The notes under the pieces were generated by a model. It did no database searches. It saw only the letters and a list, made by a program, of their open reading frames with translations, and was not told where the DNA came from. Made by a program: the position numbers and the translations under genes. From a virus: a stretch of DNA of 39,513 nucleotides. Shown here one piece after another: positions 24,501-32,100 of the stretch (its first letter is position 1; each line of letters begins with the position of its first letter). Where the stretch lies: the IMG/VR virus record IMGVR_UViG_3300013094_000122, positions 1-39,513 of that record. One strand, 5' to 3'.

Positions 24501-26791
24501 TTCCAGGTGAAGGACCTCCTGGTGTTACACCAAATTTGTCTATCAACAAGATTCTACACAAACGCTGGGCTAAATCTGACATTACAGATTTGGAAACACG
24601 TATCAACAATCTTGAATACTACACATCACTAAGTCAATTGGAAGCAGCTGCATCATCAACTCAAGTTCCAGACAGTCTTGGTGTGACAAGACCAAATCTT
24701 GGTATTTTGGTTGATGCATTTAATTCTTACTCTACCGCAGATACTGGAAATGCAGATTATGCTGCCAATATTAACGTAAGAAAGAATCAATTAACACCAA
24801 TTTCTATTGTTAATAACTATCAGTTGCAAAATCCTGTTGTGTTGTCATCTTTGGGAACATTGACTGAAACAAACACATACACAATTAATACAATTAATGG
24901 AACAAATTCAACTGTATATACTTTGCCTTACACAGCAGCAAATTTAATTGTTCAACAATATGCAACAGGTGCAGTTTCTGTTAACCCATTTGCGGTTACT
25001 ATACAACAAGGTGTGGCACAATTAACTCCACCAATGGACAATTGGGTAGACAATACTCAGGCGCCTCCAATCTTGGTAACTGACCCATCGATGCAAGTCT
25101 ATCAACAGACAAACGGTGTCAACCTAACCAATTCTGGTGACTTCCAAACCATTCCTGGTACAGCAACTACTGTATCAAGTTCTGTTTCTGTTGTTAATCA
25201 TGGTAACCCAGCCGTTAATAGTCCATTTGGTTCTACTGTTGGTTATACTGCAACAACAACTTCAACATACGCAAGTCAAATCCAAAATGTGACAGGCAAT
25301 TCTTACCAACCAGTTTCATCCACATTTGGTCAGAATAATGGTTACTTGACAAACATTGCAGTATTGCCATATATTCGTCCACAACAACTCATCATTCAAG
25401 CAAGTGGTTTGTTGACTAACCAAAATGTGACAACATGGTTCGATGGACAACAAGTTGACCAATACATGCAATCACCAAACACCATCGAAGTTAGTGGTGT
25501 ATCTGGAACATTTAACAATGGTGATATTGTTGGTTTCTATTTGTCCAACCAGTTCTATCCTGTAGCTCGTGTCATTTCTATCTACCACTATCCAAATGGT
25601 ACACAAGTTCGTTTGTATGTGGCCGATATTATCACACCTTTGAACAGTGTTGGTACAACTACATTACAAAATGGTTTCTATGATGCAAACGGAAACTATT
25701 CCGGCACAACCGCATCTGGAACAATCAGTTCAGGTATCATTGATATCAGCATGAGTGGTGAAGTTGCTGGTGTTGGTGGTGGTTACTCAAACACATTCAA
25801 TGGAAGTGCTACAACACACCTGTACTCAATACCAGTTGTGCAAGGTTACAGTTCTTTCTTGAATCAATATGGTGTTTGGGGTGATCCAAACAACAGTACA
25901 GCATTTAATCCTGTATACTCTGTAAATATTCCAGCAGGAACATATACAGTGCAGGTTGCTTCATCTGGAACAGGGACAGTAAGTTTCTGGTCAACAAGCA
26001 CTCCAGGAACATTGTTAACAACAGTTTCCGCACCAGTCAATACACCATCTTCAGTAACAACATCATCAGTTACATTTGCTTCTGCTGTATTGTCTCTTGG
26101 TTATTCTGCAACAAGTTCAGGATCAACACAATCAGCTTTCGCTTTAGTCATTAAAGACTCTAGTGGTAATGTTGTATATTCATCTATAACTCCTCCTGGT
26201 TTGAGTGGACAATATTTGAATGCCGGAACAGAAGTAAATATGTATCAAGGTGGTGCATGGTTTGTGGGTGCAACACAGTTATATCTTGGACCAAATGCAT
26301 CTTCTTCTACAAATTATTATGCTGGTTCACAAATTACAATCACATCCAAATATTTGAATGCTGTAAATGTGGCTGCAACGTATGTTCCTCCACCACCACA
26401 ACCAAGTCCAGGACCAAATCCAGGTTACGGTTGCGTAGTTGCAACTGAATTGGCAAAACAAAATAATGGATGGTCCAAACGTGATATGTTGCGTTTGATG
26501 AGTTGGTCGTTTAAAGAATTGGACAAATCAACTATTGGCAATATCTTACACAAAGGTTACCAAGTTATTGGTCCTAATTTCTTGTTACCAATTGTTAAGA
26601 AGCGTGGATCTACTGCCGCAAAATATATTAAATGGTCTTTCAATCAGTCGATAAATATGTTACAAGGTAAGAAATATAATAAAGTTTCTATACCAAACAG
26701 TTTAGCTTGGATGTCTATTATGATTGTGACTGGTTTATATGTTGTAACCAAAGAACAAGTTAAAGCACTTTACGAAAAATTGGAAAAATAA
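21569..26791 (+). CDS. Large DUF4815-type virion protein with C-terminal cysteine-led domain
   Basis: A 1740-aa protein. Its N-terminus 'FNSTPYYDDFDPTKNFHRILFKPGYAVQGRELTQSQTILQNQI' matches the start of DUF4815 proteins, large structural proteins of T4-like phages of aquatic bacteria, probably at the baseplate edge. The region near residues 260-330 ('RDYETNGDYIVNDF', 'GIAYVHGYRIE') also fits. The long middle is Thr/Ser/Asn-rich beta sequence. A Pro-rich linker (about 1605-1618) leads to a domain starting at Cys1622 ('GCVVATELA...') with basic helices and a hydrophobic segment near 1712-1725. This last domain resembles the cysteine-led 'CFI-box' C-terminal domain of some bacterial proteins. 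Preceded by AAAGG; the next gene begins directly at the stop. Confidence 0.8.
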   Translation: MAINFNSTPYYDDFDPTKNFHRILFKPGYAVQGRELTQSQTILQNQISEFASAIYSQNTPVSGGQVTTNLNCYYIKLNQTNPNGLTVTAANFANQVITDPAGVVIARVIGTIETTSSGSTVGDPPTLIVSYVSGQHFTDGMTLTTSTLAIPQSATVATSSDSTGPSTGLSSTASVANGVFYIVNGYSVSPTTGQEYSIGNFVNVNPQTIVLDKYDNTPTYRIGLQINETVYDYVTDSSLLDPAIGSTNFQAPGADRYVITLTLTTLPLTIGNDQGFIELVRIVNGQIQNQVNGTSYSSIDDYFAKRDYETNGDYIVNDFTLTPSANTLGDTSSYDLGISKGIAYVHGYRIEAQSGSTLTIPRAQSTNVINNNDVFVDYGNYFVVDTVGGLFDVGQVPQIDLHAVTAANIATGSINGYNSTKAGTAFIRNLQYVSGSGSTTKSYIYNAYVSDFVGTTLSGTATNSSTANTIVVTDTAATFSNVANAYYGATITTTNSGSAVSDTLVITNYTVSGTTKTFYTSGFQITPTTSTSFTLSFGTQSVDSLVVPNGSGGYTANANINIALGKNLGVATNPTLFNNPGASELIFPIGYPYVSNVSSSTYFTQRVYRSITLNSPYTLDATDGQGSASPFRFEGSNNSSGMIVIDSSSGNVLDFSTSGNTITFSSDKTSAKFTSSTWNGKSVNIIAQVSINNADTATYVLKSKHLVNGNTAYGSSSMTSIGYTGTSVDINAVQTLINKANVASGIKMSLYCTDIKNIVKVYDTGTSACTASGTVLSTLTDITNFYSLDNGQRDNYYDFGSVSLVPGAPLPSGNILVVFNYYSHTKDTSGDGYFSIQSYANTGSAYGGVSTAGEAYQQIPVYTSKDGNVYALRDCLDFRPVRANPGQTNFSATAYNWEFSNKQAPGTTNISILLPQNNTNYQSNYGYYLGRQDRLVLTKDKSFQVISGTPSVTPILPTQPDGTLLLANLLHDPYTGYVPGEGPPGVTPNLSINKILHKRWAKSDITDLETRINNLEYYTSLSQLEAAASSTQVPDSLGVTRPNLGILVDAFNSYSTADTGNADYAANINVRKNQLTPISIVNNYQLQNPVVLSSLGTLTETNTYTINTINGTNSTVYTLPYTAANLIVQQYATGAVSVNPFAVTIQQGVAQLTPPMDNWVDNTQAPPILVTDPSMQVYQQTNGVNLTNSGDFQTIPGTATTVSSSVSVVNHGNPAVNSPFGSTVGYTATTTSTYASQIQNVTGNSYQPVSSTFGQNNGYLTNIAVLPYIRPQQLIIQASGLLTNQNVTTWFDGQQVDQYMQSPNTIEVSGVSGTFNNGDIVGFYLSNQFYPVARVISIYHYPNGTQVRLYVADIITPLNSVGTTTLQNGFYDANGNYSGTTASGTISSGIIDISMSGEVAGVGGGYSNTFNGSATTHLYSIPVVQGYSSFLNQYGVWGDPNNSTAFNPVYSVNIPAGTYTVQVASSGTGTVSFWSTSTPGTLLTTVSAPVNTPSSVTTSSVTFASAVLSLGYSATSSGSTQSAFALVIKDSSGNVVYSSITPPGLSGQYLNAGTEVNMYQGGAWFVGATQLYLGPNASSSTNYYAGSQITITSKYLNAVNVAATYVPPPPQPSPGPNPGYGCVVATELAKQNNGWSKRDMLRLMSWSFKELDKSTIGNILHKGYQVIGPNFLLPIVKKRGSTAAKYIKWSFNQSINMLQGKKYNKVSIPNSLAWMSIMIVTGLYVVTKEQVKALYEKLEK

Positions 26792-28969
26792 ATGACAACA
26801 CAAGTATTCCCGGCCAAATACACATATACAGCAAATATAACTGCATATGATGCCACTACAAAAATTGTGACACTTGATAAACCTGTAAATATCTCTATGG
26901 GTTACAACCAACAATTTGGTGATATCACATCGTTATATTCTATTAGAGGTACTGCAACAAGTATTGCAAATGCCATAAACGCTGGTGGTGCACCAAAATT
27001 ATCAACAGACGAGGGTGGTAATTTTGTTGGCATTTTCAATATACCTAGTACTAAATTCCAAACTGGTTCTAGAGTATTTCGTATTGATAATAGAACTGTT
27101 TTGGGTGACCAAACTACTGCAACAACATATGCAGAAGCAACATTCACCGCATCTGGATTGGCCACAAACTCACAACAACTAAATTTTGGTGCATCGGTTG
27201 ATTCATCTGGAACAACCTTTACACAAGTTAGCCAGACACCACAACAACTTGTAAGTACAATTACAACATATTCACCATATGATCCTGTTGCTCAATCGTT
27301 CTTGGTTGACCCAGCAAATTATCCAAATGGTGTGTTTTTGAATTCTATTAAATTGTTCTTTGCAACCAAACCAACAACCAACATGCCAATCACGGTGTCT
27401 ATTGTACCAACTGTGAATGGATATCCTAAAGGCAAAGCTTTGGATTATTCAACAGTAACATTGCAAGCAAATCAAGTTGTTACGAGTTCTAGTCCTTATT
27501 ATTTGGATTCTTCTACTTACACAGAGTTTATGTTTAATGCTCCGGTGTATATTCAATCTGGTGTTTTGTATGCAATTTTGATTAAGGCATCTTCTCCAGA
27601 TTATACCTTATATTATGCAGAACAAGGTAAGGTTGTAAGTCCAACATCAACAGCTAAATCAAGTGCTAGTGCAGCTGCACCTTCGCAAGCCAATGCACCA
27701 AAAATTGGCCAAGCACCATATGTCGGTGCATTGTTTGAATCACAAAATTCTATCACATGGACAGCAGACCAAACTAAAGATTTGATGTTTGTTATCGATA
27801 GATGTGTATTCCAAACAGGTTCGGCAACAATTCCTTTTGTTATTCCACAAGGCGCACCCGCAAGAAAACTAGGTCACAATGATGTAAGATATAAGATTGA
27901 CCCAACTATTATGAATAATACTTTGGGTAATTTTGGTACATATCAATATTTGGATGCATTGAATGTATCCACAACAGATTTCACACCAACCGATACATCA
28001 ATCACATATGCATATCAATCAACATTGGCATCAACAAATGCGGCAACAGCTCTTACACCTATTACACCAGCGAGTAAGGGTACTGCAATGCCTGAGAATG
28101 TTTATTTGAATGATGGTTTAGGCGAACGTGTTATAAATCCAGCTTTGTCAAACACATTTACTTTGCAGGCAACATTGCAATCCGCTGACGCTAACGTTTC
28201 TCCTATCATTTCTGATGATGCCGTATCATTGTTTGCAGTGAAGTATATCATCAACAATATGGGTATTGGCAACAATGTCATCAGCGTTGCAAATACAGGA
28301 TATGGTTATAACGTACAAACCGCTTCAATAAGCATTTCAAGTCCTGATGTTCCAGGATCAAATTCTGCCACATTAGGTTACACAGCAAATGCTAACGGCG
28401 CAATTACTTCTGTTTATGTCATTACTCCAGGTTCTGGATATCTGACAAGTCCAACTATCACCATTTACGATCCAACAACAAGAAGCGGAAATGCAAACGC
28501 CTCTATCATTGTTCGTGGTGAAACAGGATCATCTGGTGGTAATTCTTGGGCAAAATACTTCACCAAGAAAGTTGTTCTTGCACCAGGTAATGACGCAGGC
28601 GACTTACGTGTTTATCTGAATGCATATCAACCATTGGGTTCTGGAATTTATGTTTACTATAAGATTCTAAGTTCACAAGATGGTGGTGCTAAGTTTGAGT
28701 CTGGTAACTGGCAATTGATGACATGCACAAACAACTATAATACATATTCAACCGATAGAACAAATGTGATTGAGTATGAATATGCACCAGGTGTATTCAA
28801 CACACACCAAGCAAACAATTATATTTCATACACCAATGCTAGTGGCCAAACATTCTCAACATTTATACAGTTTGCAATCAAGGTTGTTATGGCAACAAAC
28901 GATAAAACAAATGTTCCATATGTGGCCGCACTGAAAGCTCTTGCTCTACCACAAGGAACAGGACTGTAA
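26792..28969 (+). CDS. Large peripheral baseplate/virion protein (725 aa)
   Basis: A structural protein that follows the 1740-aa gene with no gap. 'YDPVAQSFLVDPANYPNGVFLNSIKLFFATKP', 'MPITVSIVPTVNGYPKG', 'FMFNAPVYIQSGVLYAILIKASSPDYTLYYAEQGK' and 'ALFESQNSITWTADQTKDLMFVIDRCVF' are segments I recall from the C-terminal half of very large cyanophage-type structural proteins carrying DUF4815, so the two genes may be a split version of one protein. Residues about 495-580 contain two Gly-Tyr modules ('NTGYGYNVQTASISIS', 'TPGSGYLTSPTITIYD'). The C-terminal region ('WAKYFTKKVVLAPGNDAGDLRVYLNAY', 'FIQFAIKVVMAT') resembles a beta-sandwich cap. No signal or membrane segment. Confidence 0.75.
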   Translation: MTTQVFPAKYTYTANITAYDATTKIVTLDKPVNISMGYNQQFGDITSLYSIRGTATSIANAINAGGAPKLSTDEGGNFVGIFNIPSTKFQTGSRVFRIDNRTVLGDQTTATTYAEATFTASGLATNSQQLNFGASVDSSGTTFTQVSQTPQQLVSTITTYSPYDPVAQSFLVDPANYPNGVFLNSIKLFFATKPTTNMPITVSIVPTVNGYPKGKALDYSTVTLQANQVVTSSSPYYLDSSTYTEFMFNAPVYIQSGVLYAILIKASSPDYTLYYAEQGKVVSPTSTAKSSASAAAPSQANAPKIGQAPYVGALFESQNSITWTADQTKDLMFVIDRCVFQTGSATIPFVIPQGAPARKLGHNDVRYKIDPTIMNNTLGNFGTYQYLDALNVSTTDFTPTDTSITYAYQSTLASTNAATALTPITPASKGTAMPENVYLNDGLGERVINPALSNTFTLQATLQSADANVSPIISDDAVSLFAVKYIINNMGIGNNVISVANTGYGYNVQTASISISSPDVPGSNSATLGYTANANGAITSVYVITPGSGYLTSPTITIYDPTTRSGNANASIIVRGETGSSGGNSWAKYFTKKVVLAPGNDAGDLRVYLNAYQPLGSGIYVYYKILSSQDGGAKFESGNWQLMTCTNNYNTYSTDRTNVIEYEYAPGVFNTHQANNYISYTNASGQTFSTFIQFAIKVVMATNDKTNVPYVAALKALALPQGTGL

Positions 28970-28970
28970 T

Positions 28971-29192
28971 ATGGCTTTGGTTAAGGTTACTGGCACCAAT
29001 TTTATCAGAGATACTGCAAGTATGGCCATTTTGCCACCAGACACAACTCTAAAAAATGATTATTTTGCTAGAGTCCGTGTGGCAAAGGCCCAAAAAGATG
29101 AAATAAATAACATTAAGTCTGAAATAGACGTTATCAAAACAGATATGGGTGAAATCAAAAGTCTGTTAAAGCAACTAATAGGTAAAGAATAA
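28971..29192 (+). CDS. Small coiled-coil structural protein (73 aa)
   Basis: A short conserved-looking protein: an N-terminal 'VKVTGTNFIRDTASMAIL' segment followed by a helix with heptad pattern ('KDEINNIKSEIDVIKTDMGEIKSLLKQLI') that should form a coiled coil. The start at 28971 is one base after the upstream stop; a longer frame from 28941 would overlap that gene and adds unmatched residues. The stop overlaps the start of the large fibre gene as TAATG, suggesting a role in fibre attachment or assembly. Similar small proteins sit next to fibre genes in other aquatic phages, as I recall. Confidence 0.75.
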   Translation: MALVKVTGTNFIRDTASMAILPPDTTLKNDYFARVRVAKAQKDEINNIKSEIDVIKTDMGEIKSLLKQLIGKE

Positions 29193-32100
29193 TGGCAAAT
29201 ACAGTTCCAATTTTAGGTTATGCTAACACTTTTGGTGATTGGGTCACTTCAACCAATGCAGGTTCGAATGAAATTAACTCCATTGGTGAGGCCGATTGGG
29301 TTAAAGACTCTGGTATTTTGTTCCTTAATGGTTATCCAACAAGTATGCAGGCAAATAATACTGCCTTGTTCAGTGGTTATTTGCACGTCACTGGTGGTGC
29401 TTCTTCAGCAAAGGTTGATAACAACTTAACTGTTGGCGGCCAAGTATACTTCTCCAATACAGTATCAACATTATATGCAAATGGTGCCATGTATGCCAAT
29501 GGTACCATATACGCTGGTAACTCATATTACGGTCTAGTTGTTGGTAACAATACATTGTTATCTGGATATGTAAACATCGGTGGCAACACCACAATTTCCA
29601 ATACAGTTAATGTAACAGGTTATGCAAACCTAAATAGTAATCTTTCTGTTTATGGACCAACTGTTCTATCCAATACATTAAATGTTACCGGTCTAACAAC
29701 AATTTCCAATAATGAAATTGTTACAGGTTACATTACAGGCCAAAGTACACTACAAATTTATAATGGCGCAACAGTAAATTACCTACAATCAAATACCGCA
29801 GTCAATACAAACACAGTATCTGCAACATCATTGGTTTATGGTAATGCAGTCCAAGCCAATAGTCAAGTCAATACTGCAACAATTTCTGTTACAGGTACAG
29901 GTTATTTAAACTATGTACAGGCCAACTCTACTGTTAATACAACTACACTATCAGCAACCGGTACCGGTTTTGTAAACTATTTACAAGCAAACAGTGTAGT
30001 AAACACAACAACTGCATCTGTTACAGGTACTGCTTTTGTAAATTACTTACAAGCAAATAATGCAATTAATACACAAACAATTAATGCAAACGTATCTATC
30101 GGTAATGTAGTACAGGCCAACTCTACCGTTAATACTACATCATTAGTTGCATTTAGTAATGTGACAACTGGTATTGTCCAAGCAAACACAAGTGTTAACA
30201 CCACTTCATTGATTGCTTTCAGTAACGTCACAACAAATACAATACAAGCTAACTCAACAATCAATACAACATCATTGATTGCTTTCAGTAACGTCACAAC
30301 AAATACAATACAAGCTAACTCAACAATCAATACAACATCATTGATTGCTTTCAGTAACGTGACTACTGGTGTTGTTCAAGCCAACTCATTGGTTAATACA
30401 ACAGTAATTAGTGCAACTGGTAACATATACGTTAACTCAGTTGTTGCAAACTCTGCTGTCAATGCTGCAAATTTATTTGTTTCCGGTAAAACTGTATTGA
30501 CAGGACAAGCCAATACGGTAAATGATTTGGGTGTTGGTGGTAATCAGTATGTAACTGGTTCCGCAAACTTTAATACTACAATTACAGTTAACACTGGTGC
30601 CACAATTGGTGGTATTAATATCACACCTTACGCCATATCATCCTATAATCAAGCAAACGCATCATATGCTTCACAAAACGTTACAGCTAACGTTGCTAAT
30701 GCATCGTATGCATCACAAAATATTACCGCAAACTTTGCCAATTCTGCATACACTTTATCAAACAATATTGTAACGGGTTCACAAACACTTACAAATGTAA
30801 CCGTATCTGGTATAACTACATTAAACGGCAAGTCGAATACAGCAGATATTGGTGTTGGTGGTAACATATACATGGGTCCATCAAGCACATTGAATGTACC
30901 AAATTATTTGGATATGCACACATCAACATCAAGTGCAAATATCTATAACTTGTCTGTTGGTTCTGGTGGTCTAAGTGTATTGGGTAACTTTACAATCAAT
31001 GGAACAACCATTTACAATACTAGAACTTTTGTATTGAGTGCAGGTACTCCAATGACAACCGGCACATATGCACAATTTGGTGCATATAGAACATCAACCG
31101 GTGGCACTTCAGCCAACTCTTATATTCGTTGGAATGAAACAGCTGCTCGTTGGGATGCAACAGCAAACTCTGATCCAAACTCTGGTGCAAATTATTATAA
31201 CTTGTTGTGGACAAATGACTTATCAGATTCTGTAACAACAACAAGTTCTACAACTGTTGCAAGTGCTACAGCAGTTAAAACTGCAAATGCATTAGCACAA
31301 GCTTCTTATAATTCACAAAACATTACAGCAATTTTTGCTAATAGTGCTTTTGGTCAAGCTAATAGTGCCGCTTCTTTTGCCAATGGTGCTTTTGGCCAAG
31401 CAAACACTGCTGCATCGTTCGCTAATGGTGCTTTCGGTCAAGCTAATAGTGCTGCATCGTTCGCTAATGGTGCGTTTACTGCTGCAAATACTTGGACAAC
31501 ATTTAAAACAACTGGTGGTGTAATTGCTGGTGCTGTTGGTATAACAGGTGACTTGGGTGTCACAGGTAATTTAGCCATCAACGGTTCTGTAGTATATTCA
31601 AACGTTGCTACATTCCAAACCGTAGACTCATTGATTGAATTGGCAGCCAATAACTTGACCGATACAGTTGATATTGGTTTTTACGGACAATATGTAAATA
31701 GTGGCACATACTATACTGGTTTGACCAGAAAAGCTGGCGGCAATTATTATTTGTTCCAAGGTTTAACCTGTAACCCAACAGGTAATAATATTGGTACAAT
31801 TTGTGCTTCGCAATATGCAACTCTTTATGCTAACTATTGTGGTTGTGCTGCAGGTATAACATGCGTACCAAATGCTGCGTTGGTGAACCCTTCATTGACC
31901 GTTAACGGCATTGCAATTAGTTTGGGACAATCTTGTACTGTAACTGCGGCCGCAGGAACATTGACAGGTTCAACATTAGCATCTGGTGTAACAACATCTT
32001 CTCTAACAACAGTTGGTACACTAACATCAGGTGCAATTGGTTCTGGTTTCACCGCAATTCCAAATACTGCATTATCAAATAGTTCTGTAACAGTTAATGG

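Noticed and set aside
30206-30359. CRISPR-like direct repeats
   Set aside because: The repeats are 66 bp, contiguous without unique spacers, in frame and encode a 22-residue fibre repeat.
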